Shown: positions 27,535 to 35,986 of the stretch, in pieces
Layout of the letters: each line of letters begins with the position of its first letter
Position numbering within the stretch: position 1 is the stretch's first letter
Origin: an uncultured Bacteroidota bacterium
Lineage (GTDB): Bacteria; Bacteroidota; Bacteroidia; Flavobacteriales_D; Sanyastnellaceae
Length of the DNA stretch: 40,654 nucleotides
Reading direction: 5' to 3'
Assembly: GCA_903932685.1 (NCBI GenBank)
Contig: CAIZGX010000074.1
Span: forward strand, 1-40,654
Program-made: the position numbers and the translations under genes
Notes under the pieces: model-generated
Seen by the model: only the letters and a program-made list of their open reading frames with translations
Told to the model about the DNA's origin: nothing
Databases searched by the model: none

Positions 27535-29079
27535 CTAATTCGTTCTTGCGTGCTTAACACTGTAGTAGGTCACATAGAAATATCCAATAGTCAACATCAA
27601 ATGAAATGGCATTAATCCGAAATCTGTCAATCTTGTTGCACCGTCTTTTTCAGAGAATCTCAAAATAAAAGGCCAAACCAAACCACTTGCGAAATACAAC
27701 AACATGATGAATTCAAGAATGGTCAATGGTGAAATCTTTGGAGCACGATATTTCTTATCTGTCCAAGTTCCTTTTTTACCTGTACTAATCGCAAATTTAG
27801 GAGTGCGAACGAAAGCCGATTTCTTACCTGTTAGTCCTTCAATAACTGCGACAGCGTTATGCAATGAAAGCCCCATAGAAACAGCAAGGAACAATGGAAA
27901 GTCAATTACAAAACGTCCAAACTTTTGGAAGAATGGCATTGGCGGTCGCGATACCCAGTAGAAGAATCCTAAAATGAAGAAACTCACCAGGAATGCTGAA
28001 GCCACCGCGAAATAAACCGAATAATCATTCAACAACTCTCCGTTGAAATAGTGCCATCCATCGAAATAATGCTTAATGAATAACATTGGCATACTTAAGA
28101 TAGAAGTTCCTAAAATACTCAAGAAAACCACTGAGTTCATCAAGTGAAAACTTGCATGCACCTTATGAGCAAAGCCCATGTCTTTCGCACGTAATACTTT
28201 TCCTAAATTTTTCCGTGTACATTCTGCTGCACCTTTCGTCCAACGGAATTGCTGTGCCTTCAATGCGTTCATTTCAGCGGGCAACTCAGACGGAGAACCT
28301 ATAGCAGGAAGATAAATGAAATTCCAACCGCACAATTGTGCTCTGTAACTTAAATCCAAGTCTTCAGTAATGGTATCACTTTGCCATCCACCCGCATCAT
28401 AAATTGCCTCTTTTCTCCATACACCGGCAGTACCGTTGAAGTTGATGTAATGACTTGAATAGTTACGACCAATTTGCTCTACCGTGAAGTGTGCATCCAA
28501 TCCGAAAGCTTGCAAACGTGTGAGCAAAGAATAATCCTCATTCAAGTGTTCCCAACGCGTTTGAACAACCGCAATCTTTTCTCCTGCATAGAAGAATGGA
28601 ATGGTTTGACGTAAAAAGTCTTTTCTCGGAACGAAGTCAGCATCAAAGATGGCTGTGAATTCTCCTTTAGAAATATCTAAACCGTAAGATAATGCACCGG
28701 CTTTAAAACCTTGACGATCTGTTCTTCGAATGTGTTGAATGTCAATTCCTAGTTTTTGCTTTTCAGCAATTAACTTGGCAGCGATCTCAACAGACTCATC
28801 GTTTCCGTCATCCAATACTTGTATCTCTAATCTGTTCTTCGGATAATCGAATTCACAAACAGCATTGATTAAACGCTCAATAACGTACATTTCGTTAAAA
28901 ACGGGCAGCTGCACAGTGACGTATGGCAAATCGTCTTCAGCGATAACAGGCATTTCGCGTTTACGCTTATTCTTTTTCACGAATTGAATAGCTAGATTCA
29001 ATTGAACCAAAGAGTAGAAGAATATGAATAATAAAAAGAAACCGTAAAGACAAATTGCGGTAAATGCAAGTGTATTCAA
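27535..29079 (-). CDS. Family 2 glycosyltransferase, membrane-bound, processive type
   Basis: A 514-residue inner-membrane glycosyltransferase resembling cellulose-synthase-type and mannan/beta-glucan synthases. The first codon is TTG at 29079, since no in-frame ATG occurs before residue 43. N-terminal membrane span at about 7-30. GT2 motifs: VTVQLPVFNE (about 55-63), VLDDGNDES (90-96), AIFDADFVPR (about 145-154), SDTITEDLDLS (the TED acid) and AQQFRWTKG (the QxxRW motif). Membrane segments follow in the C-terminal third (VVFLSILGTSILSMPMLFI, VASAFLVSFFILGFFYW, IMLLYFASGLVWPFIL). The product is unknown. There is no obvious partner for polymer export beside it. Confidence 0.88.
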   Translation of the reverse strand: MNTLAFTAICLYGFFLLFIFFYSLVQLNLAIQFVKKNKRKREMPVIAEDDLPYVTVQLPVFNEMYVIERLINAVCEFDYPKNRLEIQVLDDGNDESVEIAAKLIAEKQKLGIDIQHIRRTDRQGFKAGALSYGLDISKGEFTAIFDADFVPRKDFLRQTIPFFYAGEKIAVVQTRWEHLNEDYSLLTRLQAFGLDAHFTVEQIGRNYSSHYINFNGTAGVWRKEAIYDAGGWQSDTITEDLDLSYRAQLCGWNFIYLPAIGSPSELPAEMNALKAQQFRWTKGAAECTRKNLGKVLRAKDMGFAHKVHASFHLMNSVVFLSILGTSILSMPMLFIKHYFDGWHYFNGELLNDYSVYFAVASAFLVSFFILGFFYWVSRPPMPFFQKFGRFVIDFPLFLAVSMGLSLHNAVAVIEGLTGKKSAFVRTPKFAISTGKKGTWTDKKYRAPKISPLTILEFIMLLYFASGLVWPFILRFSEKDGATRLTDFGLMPFHLMLTIGYFYVTYYSVKHARTN

Positions 29080-29165
29080 TGTAATGAGGGTTTAGTTAGA
29101 CGGCGAAAATACGGCTAAAGATATATTTCTTAAAAAGTTTTCTGAAATAGATAAACATTTCAATG

Positions 29166-29912
29166 TTAATCTATCTCAAAATTCAGCTGCATGGTAATCG
29201 ACGCCGTCTTTCTTCTAGAAGAAGTATTGAACGCCCCGCCCCATGAATAATCTTCATCGCTATTCTGACCAACAATTTGAAAGATACCCATCTCTGCGCT
29301 TTGAAGGTCACCTAAATCGCCTCCTGATGATTGAGCAATTTTTTCAGCGCGTAAACGAGCGTCTGAAGTTGCTTCAGACACCATTTCAATCTTCAACTCT
29401 GCTAATTTGGTATAATAGAACTCCGGACTTTCAGAATAAAACTCAACACCAGAGGCTATGAGTTCTGTTACTTCACGAGAGATTTGTTCCACTTTCGAAA
29501 CTTCAGAAGATTCAATGGTCACCATTTGAGATAGGCTATATCCAGTTAGAACAGATCCAATAATGTCACCGTCTGAATTTCTAACATCGTCGTAGTTCTT
29601 ATTTATTTCCATTGCAGAGAAAACAATTTCATTTTCTTGAATTCCTTTTCCTGTCAAATAATTTTTAATGGTGTTGCGGTCAGATTCTAACGCAGCAGAG
29701 GCCGCAGCCAAATCGATACTTGTTTTGGAAAATGAACCGCGCCAAACGATTAAATCTGAATCGAAATTGCGACTTCCCATTCCCGTTACATGAATAACAT
29801 TCTCTTTTCCATTGCGATTGCCATAACCCTTCATAAAAACATAAGCAGAAAGGATTACGCAAATTCCGATAGCAAAGGATGCAAATACACGATCGTTTAA
29901 TATATTTTTCAT
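29166..29912 (-). CDS. SIMPL-domain (DUF541) periplasmic protein
   Basis: A 248-residue protein with a signal anchor at about residues 10-30 (VFASFAIGICVILSAYVFM) and a SIMPL domain. Characteristic stretches are VIHVTGMGSRNFDSDL (about 42-57), IVFSAMEINKNYDD, SQMVTIESS and SDARLRAEKIAQSSGGDLG. The domain is found in oxidative-stress and outer-membrane-linked proteins of poorly known function. I start at the ATG at 29912; the frame continues 14 codons upstream into the terminator hairpin. TACATTCG ends 4 nt before the start. Gap to the glycosyltransferase start is 86 nt. Confidence 0.88.
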   Translation of the reverse strand: MKNILNDRVFASFAIGICVILSAYVFMKGYGNRNGKENVIHVTGMGSRNFDSDLIVWRGSFSKTSIDLAAASAALESDRNTIKNYLTGKGIQENEIVFSAMEINKNYDDVRNSDGDIIGSVLTGYSLSQMVTIESSEVSKVEQISREVTELIASGVEFYSESPEFYYTKLAELKIEMVSEATSDARLRAEKIAQSSGGDLGDLQSAEMGIFQIVGQNSDEDYSWGGAFNTSSRRKTASITMQLNFEID

Positions 29913-29930
29913 AATTCGAATGTAATCAAA

Positions 29931-29962
29931 AAAAAGAGGTGAAATCTCTTTCACCTCTTTTT
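29931..29962 (-). terminator. Terminator at the end of the starch-utilisation locus
   Basis: AAAAAGAGGTGAAA (29931-29944), loop TCTC, TTTCACCTCTTTTT (29949-29962) form a 14-bp perfect stem. On the minus strand it is followed by a T run, 15 nt downstream of the last gene of the locus. Confidence 0.92.
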
Positions 29963-29977
29963 AATAGTACAAGATTT

Positions 29978-30805
29978 TTACTCACAATTAAGTGGATAGT
30001 AATACTGGTAGGGTGGTGGGTTCGGTGTATAACCGACCTTAACGATAACAAAACCGATTTTAGTTATAGTAGATCCTGCAGGAATGGGTAAGAAGTCTTC
30101 TGGGATGAACGTCTTTCTGAATTTTCCTGGAGCCACTTCCGTTAACTTCAAAGAGGCAGTAGACGCAGCGCTTGCAAGAGGCGCAACATCGAAGAATGTG
30201 AAGTTTCCAGTGAATGCACGAAGGAAAATATAACACTCATCTGCTCCTAAGTTTTGAAGATTTACATCTGTCTCTTGTGTATTATCATAGGTAATGCTGA
30301 AATAGTCATCTTGCTTCGCTGCCTCTGGGAAGAAGCAAATACGATCTGCACAAAGGGCAGGAACAATGTCAACATGCAAGTCTTCAGTCTTCGCTTCACC
30401 AACTCCCTCTGAACCGTATGCATTACCGTTTTTCAACTTAGCTAAACAAGATATGCCATTCTGAAACAACTGCAATGGAGTACAAGCATAATAAGTTGTT
30501 GGAACGAAAGTCATTTTATACAACAAACCACTCACGTGGGTTAGACGCATGCAGCTGTTAGAGTTCCCCCATTCACCGTTTCCACAAGAAGGCCCTGCCG
30601 GCTGCCATGTCCACATGTAAACAGAGTCAATTTCTTCCGGATGATTTCCCAAAAGGGTTTTAAGTCCACCTGTGGTTTGAGCTACATCAATGTACAAATC
30701 CATTGTTGCATTGGCATTGGTAGGCGAGGGGAATACGAATGCTGCTTGTGAAAATCCGACAACAGAAATTGCGAAAGCAGCGAGAGTAAATAATATCTTT
30801 TTCAT
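29978..30805 (-). CDS. Secreted two-module carbohydrate-binding-like protein of the starch locus
   Basis: 275 residues with a signal peptide ending VGFSQ. Two related modules follow. Module 1 (about 22-160) has MDLYIDVAQTTGGL, YMWTWQPAG, GEWGNSNSC and YKMTFVPTTYY. Module 2 (about 165-270) has YFSITYDNTQETDVNL, IFLRAFTG, RKTFIPEDF and ITKIGFVIVKVG. Module 1 aligns by eye with the N-terminal module of the amylase encoded at 35987-38818 (ITVFYDATTGNGDL, IYAHTGV, KIVITPSTFYNL). I infer a starch/glucan-binding role like SusE/SusF, though it lacks a lipobox and a T9SS tail. Six or so Cys residues suggest disulphides. It starts 2 nt after the DUF5004-like gene, in the same operon. Confidence 0.72.
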   Translation of the reverse strand: MKKILFTLAAFAISVVGFSQAAFVFPSPTNANATMDLYIDVAQTTGGLKTLLGNHPEEIDSVYMWTWQPAGPSCGNGEWGNSNSCMRLTHVSGLLYKMTFVPTTYYACTPLQLFQNGISCLAKLKNGNAYGSEGVGEAKTEDLHVDIVPALCADRICFFPEAAKQDDYFSITYDNTQETDVNLQNLGADECYIFLRAFTGNFTFFDVAPLASAASTASLKLTEVAPGKFRKTFIPEDFLPIPAGSTITKIGFVIVKVGYTPNPPPYQYYYPLNCE

Positions 30806-30807
30806 GA

Positions 30808-31293
30808 TTAAATGCGTTGGAAGTTAAACTTGTAGATAACATTCTTGAATCCATCTGAACACGATCTGTGGTATTGCAACCCCATGTTACTGCTTGTTGG
30901 AAGAACCATATTGCCAAGGAACAACTCAAGTGTGTCATTAGCGTTCATTAGCGTGATGGAAGATGGAGCCAAGTTGTCGTCTAATGACCAAGTTCCTGTC
31001 TCACCGAAGAAATTCTTTCCTTCAGTGATGGTCACCGAGTAAGTTTGAGTTGCAACATCGAGCGTAATACGCATAGGTTCAATCCCAGACACAATATAGA
31101 ACTCGCTTAAGTCACGTTCTTCTAGAACAGGATTGTTCGGATCTTGCTGAATGAAATTGGTCAGCTCCCAAGTGCCACCCATTCCTTGCAACTTATCTGA
31201 GGGCTCTCCCAACTCACCGGTTGTTTCTGGCTTACAACCAGCGAACAAACCTGCAGTCAAGGCTATCATCAAAAATAGTTTTACTGATTTCAT
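30808..31293 (-). CDS. Lipocalin-like (DUF5004-type) lipoprotein of the starch locus
   Basis: A 161-residue lipoprotein with signal sequence and lipobox LFAGC (Cys19). The mature domain is a small beta-barrel-like fold with GGTWELTNFIQQDPNN (residues about 39-54), MRITLDVATQTYSVTI and GTWSLDD, similar to lipocalin-like/DUF5004 proteins that often accompany SusC/SusD. It is probably a surface glucan-binding accessory in the position SusE/SusF hold elsewhere. The assignment to DUF5004 is by pattern only. It lies 74 nt after susD and 2 nt before the two-module gene. Confidence 0.7.
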   Translation of the reverse strand: MKSVKLFLMIALTAGLFAGCKPETTGELGEPSDKLQGMGGTWELTNFIQQDPNNPVLEERDLSEFYIVSGIEPMRITLDVATQTYSVTITEGKNFFGETGTWSLDDNLAPSSITLMNANDTLELFLGNMVLPTSSNMGLQYHRSCSDGFKNVIYKFNFQRI

Positions 31294-31367
31294 TTGATGT
31301 TTATTTGATTTTTAATTTCTAGTTTCTCTTTAATTTTAATTCTAATCTTCCCCTCTCTTATCTTCTC

Positions 31368-32750
31368 TTAGTTACATCCTCCTTCCGGATTGCCAACAAA
31401 TAGGGCAGAAGTGAATTCGCTGTTCGGGAATTGAAGAGCCATACCTGGACAGTTCCAAGGTGCATTGCGAACGTAAACGCTTTCGCCTTTTGCTCCAATA
31501 CGCTTCAATTGGTTAATCCACTTTCCTTCTCCCATAGTCTCAATACGGTATTCTCTTCTTGCTGCAGCAATAACTTGCGCTGCGGTAGAAGATGCCGACA
31601 GGTCGTTCAGCCCTGCGCCAAAAGCGCGATCACGAATGGAATTGATATCAGCAATTGCAACGGAAAGATCGCCACCCATTTCGCCCAAACATTCGGCACG
31701 AATCAATTTCAATTCAGTCAAATAGATAATTGGAATGTTGAAGAATAACTTGTCTTCGAAACGACGGTTTTTGTATTTCCCGCCGCTAGATTGCATCCAA
31801 CCCAAACGATCATCTGCACTGTTCAAGTTGGTGAACTGATACAATTCATTTGAGAACATCAAGTTCGGAGGAAGAACTCCGCCAGCGTTGTAGTTACCAA
31901 TGAAATTATCTGTACGTTGATCAACGTGATTTGCACCAGGGTTTGAACTTACGATTCCGAAAACCGTTTCAGGATTCATTTCAGGTGTTGCAGGAAAACG
32001 ATCCAAAGTATCGCTCATGGAGTATGCACCAGAGTTTATTACCAAAGACGCATACTGCTCTGCTTGAATGTAATTGTTCATTTGGAAATAAACCATCGAC
32101 AATAATCCTGCGGCAGCATCTTTAGTGGCATAGTTGCCATTCGACTCTGGAAGGTTCGCGTATGCATATTCCAAATCTTCAATAATGAAAGAGTATGATT
32201 CGCCAACAGTGCTTCTTGACAATGGCTCGTTGCTCGCTTCTCTTCTTAATATAATTCCCAGATGAGAATTTGAAGGCGAAGAACCATAAGGCTGTGCCCA
32301 TATTTTCACAACATTAAAATGACAGAATGCACGAATGAATTTCGCTTCTGCTTCCATTCTGTTGCGATCGTCATCTGATAAACCGTCAATTAAATCAAAG
32401 TTTTTCACCAACGAATTACAACGGTAAATGGCGTAATAGAAATCGCCATATGTACCATTGGTTGTAGGAGTGAAAAAGTTCGTTTCGCGATTGTAAACGG
32501 CATTGAAATCTAAACCATTTGGTTCAGCCATGTTATCACTCATCAATTCGCAAATGTTCTGATACTTGCCATCAAACAAATTCCCAATAACATCGTAGCA
32601 GCTGTTTAATAAACGCTGAGCGTCGTCGGGTGTGTTCAACGCATCTTCAGCGAGAATTGCACCTTCCGGAGGATATTCTAACATTTTTTCACAAGAGGCA
32701 ATTCCAAAAGCGAATCCAATAGCTAAAATGAAGTATGATATCTTTTTCAT
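31368..32750 (-). CDS. susD: RagB/SusD family nutrient-binding outer-membrane lipoprotein
   Basis: A 460-residue surface lipoprotein that captures oligosaccharides and caps the SusC barrel. Signal sequence and lipobox FGIASC (Cys20), followed by the family-typical LEYPPEGAI and DALNTPDDAQRLLNSCYDVI. TPR-like helical region: AEAKFIRAFCHFNVVKIW (about 130-148), YAYANLPE and AAAGLLSMVYFQM. C-terminal signature: LTELKLIRAECLGEMG, AIADINSIRDRAFG and RREYRIETMGEGKWINQLKR, the usual AxxDIxxIRxR and RxxEF-type motifs. It is 11 nt downstream of susC. The substrate is inferred as alpha-glucan from the neighbouring GH13. Confidence 0.95.
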   Translation of the reverse strand: MKKISYFILAIGFAFGIASCEKMLEYPPEGAILAEDALNTPDDAQRLLNSCYDVIGNLFDGKYQNICELMSDNMAEPNGLDFNAVYNRETNFFTPTTNGTYGDFYYAIYRCNSLVKNFDLIDGLSDDDRNRMEAEAKFIRAFCHFNVVKIWAQPYGSSPSNSHLGIILRREASNEPLSRSTVGESYSFIIEDLEYAYANLPESNGNYATKDAAAGLLSMVYFQMNNYIQAEQYASLVINSGAYSMSDTLDRFPATPEMNPETVFGIVSSNPGANHVDQRTDNFIGNYNAGGVLPPNLMFSNELYQFTNLNSADDRLGWMQSSGGKYKNRRFEDKLFFNIPIIYLTELKLIRAECLGEMGGDLSVAIADINSIRDRAFGAGLNDLSASSTAAQVIAAARREYRIETMGEGKWINQLKRIGAKGESVYVRNAPWNCPGMALQFPNSEFTSALFVGNPEGGCN

Positions 32751-32761
32751 GTTCGTTCGAA

Positions 32762-35700
32762 TTAGAAGTTAGCGTTTAAGCGAATGTTGAAACTGCGCTC
32801 TTGCATGGGCGTTAAGTAAGTCACGTTTGGACTTAAGTTTCGGTCTTGGGCGTTTTCAAAGTCACGAACCACTTCCGGATCTAATCCAGGGAAGTTCGTA
32901 ATGGTGAACAAATTGGTAACACTTACACCAATATTCAATCCTGTCATATTCATTCTCTTTGTAACCTCGTTAGGGAAGGTGTAATCCAAAGACAAGTTTC
33001 TCAAACGCATATAGTTTGCTTTGTACATGAACAAGGAAGTATTCCACCAAGGGAAACCATCAGGCAATCCATAAGTCGTTTCATCCAATGTCAATCTTCC
33101 GAAGGTCGACTGATCTCCAGGAGCAGTCCAACGATCTAAGATCTCTTCGCGCATGTTCCAACTTGAAACCACACCCAATTGACGCTTCGCGCTTGAATCG
33201 AAAATGCGAGCACCGAGACTGTATGTGAATAAGGCTGATAAGCTGAAGTTCTTCCAACCAAATGTTTGAGTTAATCCACCCATCATTTTCGGCAATCCAT
33301 TTCCAACATAGTTACGAATGCTGTTGTCGTAATCGGTTGTGTAGTTTCCGTCAGGTGTGATGTATACTGGCAATCCAGACTGAGCATCAATGTGATCAAA
33401 CGAAACGAGATAGAATGAACCAATTGGTTTTCCAACCAAAACACGAGAATCATTGGTTCCGCCAGATACCGCATCAGGAGTGTAGTCACCGATACTAACT
33501 AATTCATTATAGTTGTAGGAGAAGTTTGCACTTGTGCGAGCTGTAAATTTGGTACTCTTCGTCCAATTCACAACGGTAGTTAATTCAATTCCTTGATTCA
33601 TAACCTCTGCAACGTTATCCCAGAAGTTAGTGAATCCGGTACTTGCAGGAAGACTAACATTCATGAGTACATCACGGCTGTATTTTCGATATCCTTCAAG
33701 AATAACAGTCATGCGATCTTGCCAGAAGCCCGTCTCTAAAGCAACTGAGAAGTTGTTCGTGGTTTCCCACTTCAAATTCTCATTTCCTGCTTGAGTAGGG
33801 TAAAGAATTGGGTTTTGGTTGTAATACGTTCCATTATTCACGGCGCTATACAATGCGTATTGTGCGTTAGCAGGAATATCTGAGTTTCCAGTTAAACCAT
33901 AACTCGCGCGTAGCTTCATGTAGTTAATGGTTTTATTGTCCTTTAAAAATCCTTCTTCCGAAATAATCCAACCTAAAGATGCTGAAGGGAAATTTCCGAA
34001 TTTGTTGTTTACCCCGAAACGTGAGCTTCCATCGCGACGAACACTCGCTTCGAAGAAGTACTTCGATTTGTAGTTCATGTTGTACTTCGCGAAGAAACCT
34101 AAGAAGCTAAACTGATTAGGATTTCCAACGGTGCGAACTCTAGTGTCAGGACTGTTTTGAACGTCTGAAAATTCAGAAACTGTTCCGTCTAAGTTCGGGA
34201 TATAATCGTTAATGTAATTTGTCTTTGAATGCTGTAACTCATGTCCTATAAGTAAAGAAGCATTCAAGTCAGGTTTGATCTCTTTGCTGTATTCTGCAGT
34301 AATGTTATAACTGTAGTTTCTAACTAAACGCTGATCGTTGCTGTAGCTTCCTTGTCCGTTCGATAAATCGAATGTTGATGGTGTAAGTCTATTTTCACCA
34401 ATATGCATCCAATCCATGCCGCCTGTAGCAATAATGAATAAGTTCTTCTTCGGCATATAAATTAAACGACCGGTATTGATCACACGATCTTCAACAGTTG
34501 TCCAACGCAATTGCTCTCTGTAGGCAACAGGATTCTTTACGTTTCCGAACTCATCTCTCCAATAGAAATAATCACCTGGCTTGTTAACCACATCACCCGC
34601 TGCGTTGAAAGTTGTGTCGGTGTGATAGACAGGGTAGTAAGGTAATGCGTTAGACATGGCATCTCCTAGTCCACCGGACCATGCTGCATCTACGCGTTTG
34701 TTCAAACCACGAGTTCCAGAAAGTGATAAGTTCAACCTCAATTTGTCACCTAGGCGGAATTCAGGATTCACTCGAGCAGAGATACGCTTGTAGCTGTTTC
34801 CCAATAAGAAACTTTGATTGTCGTCATATCCCACCGAGAAGTATACGCTATGTTTCTTCCCACCATAACGTGCAGAGAAGTTTGTGCCATATTTATTTCC
34901 ACGTCCCACTGTCTGATCTACCCAATCTGTATCGGTTTGTCCAGCCTTTAAATAAGCTGCTTTTCGCGTAGCAGCATCATCTGTTGCCGAAGTCATATTC
35001 GGTAACCAGACGTATCCTGTACCACCGTCATTTTCCCAAGCTTCTTGACGAATCCTTAAATACTGGTCGGTGTTCAACATATTCGGACGCGAAGCAGGAG
35101 TAGAGATACCAGCATTCATTCCGTAATCGAATTTCCAACCTTTTTCTTTTGCACGTTTCGTAGTAATAATGATTACACCATTCGCAGCGCGAGAGCCGTA
35201 TTCACCCGCAGCCGCTGCATCTTTACGAACTTCAACCTTTTCAATATCATTCGGATTGATTGTAGCAAGAGGGTTGTTATTTAACGCTCCACTGTTTCCA
35301 CGCAAGAAATAATCTTGGGTCATTGGAATACCATCGATGATATACAAGGGATCACCTCCAGCAGATACAGAAGCTGTTCCGCGAATACGAATCAAGGAAC
35401 CTGCACCTGCGATACCAGAACCTTGTGAAACCTGCAGACCTGCAGCTTGACCTTGGAGGGCAGCTTCAAAACTAGGTGTGCGTATCGCGCTAATGTCTTT
35501 ACCGCTAATTTTTGCAATAGATCCCGTACTTGGCCTGTTGCGTTCAACACCATATCCGATAATTTCAACATTATCTAGAGTTAGTGTACCTGAGTTTAAT
35601 TTGAAGTTTTGCTTAACATCCGAAGCTCCAACAGTGATGGTTTTCAATTTAGTTTCAAAATTTAAGGCCTTCACTTCAATTTCAAATGTTCCAACACCTG

Positions 35701-35890
35701 TTGTTAAGGAATAATTCCCTACTTGGTCGCTGGCGGTTCCATTTGAAGTTCCCTTAACAAGAACAAAGGCTCCGGGAATGGGACGATTCTCTTCATCTGT
35801 AATGATACCGCTTATAGTCTGTCCCCATGAAATCATGGAAAGCATTGCTATAAACGTTGTAAGAATACTCGTTCTATAGAATTTAGACAT
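32762..35890 (-). CDS. susC: SusC/RagA family TonB-dependent outer-membrane transporter
   Basis: 1042 residues: signal peptide (ending SWGQ), a carboxypeptidase-like beta-sandwich domain (about 24-110, TISGIITDEENRPIPGAFV), a plug domain (about 115-240, with GQAAGLQVSQGSG, SLIRIRGTASV and GDPLYIIDGIPM), then the barrel to the C-terminal FNIRLNANF. The plug has VRKDAAAAGEYGSRAANGVI, a SusC hallmark. It imports oligosaccharides bound by SusD across the outer membrane, powered by TonB/ExbBD (not encoded here). It is about 96 nt downstream of the amylase gene and has its own likely promoter at 35924-35954. Confidence 0.96.
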   Translation of the reverse strand: MSKFYRTSILTTFIAMLSMISWGQTISGIITDEENRPIPGAFVLVKGTSNGTASDQVGNYSLTTGVGTFEIEVKALNFETKLKTITVGASDVKQNFKLNSGTLTLDNVEIIGYGVERNRPSTGSIAKISGKDISAIRTPSFEAALQGQAAGLQVSQGSGIAGAGSLIRIRGTASVSAGGDPLYIIDGIPMTQDYFLRGNSGALNNNPLATINPNDIEKVEVRKDAAAAGEYGSRAANGVIIITTKRAKEKGWKFDYGMNAGISTPASRPNMLNTDQYLRIRQEAWENDGGTGYVWLPNMTSATDDAATRKAAYLKAGQTDTDWVDQTVGRGNKYGTNFSARYGGKKHSVYFSVGYDDNQSFLLGNSYKRISARVNPEFRLGDKLRLNLSLSGTRGLNKRVDAAWSGGLGDAMSNALPYYPVYHTDTTFNAAGDVVNKPGDYFYWRDEFGNVKNPVAYREQLRWTTVEDRVINTGRLIYMPKKNLFIIATGGMDWMHIGENRLTPSTFDLSNGQGSYSNDQRLVRNYSYNITAEYSKEIKPDLNASLLIGHELQHSKTNYINDYIPNLDGTVSEFSDVQNSPDTRVRTVGNPNQFSFLGFFAKYNMNYKSKYFFEASVRRDGSSRFGVNNKFGNFPSASLGWIISEEGFLKDNKTINYMKLRASYGLTGNSDIPANAQYALYSAVNNGTYYNQNPILYPTQAGNENLKWETTNNFSVALETGFWQDRMTVILEGYRKYSRDVLMNVSLPASTGFTNFWDNVAEVMNQGIELTTVVNWTKSTKFTARTSANFSYNYNELVSIGDYTPDAVSGGTNDSRVLVGKPIGSFYLVSFDHIDAQSGLPVYITPDGNYTTDYDNSIRNYVGNGLPKMMGGLTQTFGWKNFSLSALFTYSLGARIFDSSAKRQLGVVSSWNMREEILDRWTAPGDQSTFGRLTLDETTYGLPDGFPWWNTSLFMYKANYMRLRNLSLDYTFPNEVTKRMNMTGLNIGVSVTNLFTITNFPGLDPEVVRDFENAQDRNLSPNVTYLTPMQERSFNIRLNANF

Positions 35891-35923
35891 ATTAAAAATG
35901 AATTTGTTTTGGTTTAAGTAGCG

Positions 35924-35954
35924 CTAATATAATTCGTTTTCACTTCGTGTCCAA
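35924..35954 (-). promoter_or_regulatory. Putative promoter of susC with partial GTGT-N7-ACAC element
   Basis: On the minus strand TTG (35954-35952), a 20-nt spacer and TATATTAG (35931-35924) give a -33/-7 pair with one mismatch. Overlapping its -33 element is GTGT(7 nt)ACAC at 35947-35961, which has the same length and outer arms as the perfect palindrome in the amylase promoter (10 of 15 positions agree). A 6-bp hairpin (35960-35980) lies between the amylase stop and this promoter but has no T tract. Confidence 0.45.
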
Positions 35955-35986
35955 CATACACTTACTTGTTGTTGGTAAGTCATAAA

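Noticed and set aside
35960-35980. Hairpin ACTTAC, 9 nt, GTAAGT as the amylase terminator
   Set aside because: The stem is only 6 bp and no T run follows on the minus strand. It may be an accidental repeat near the susC promoter.
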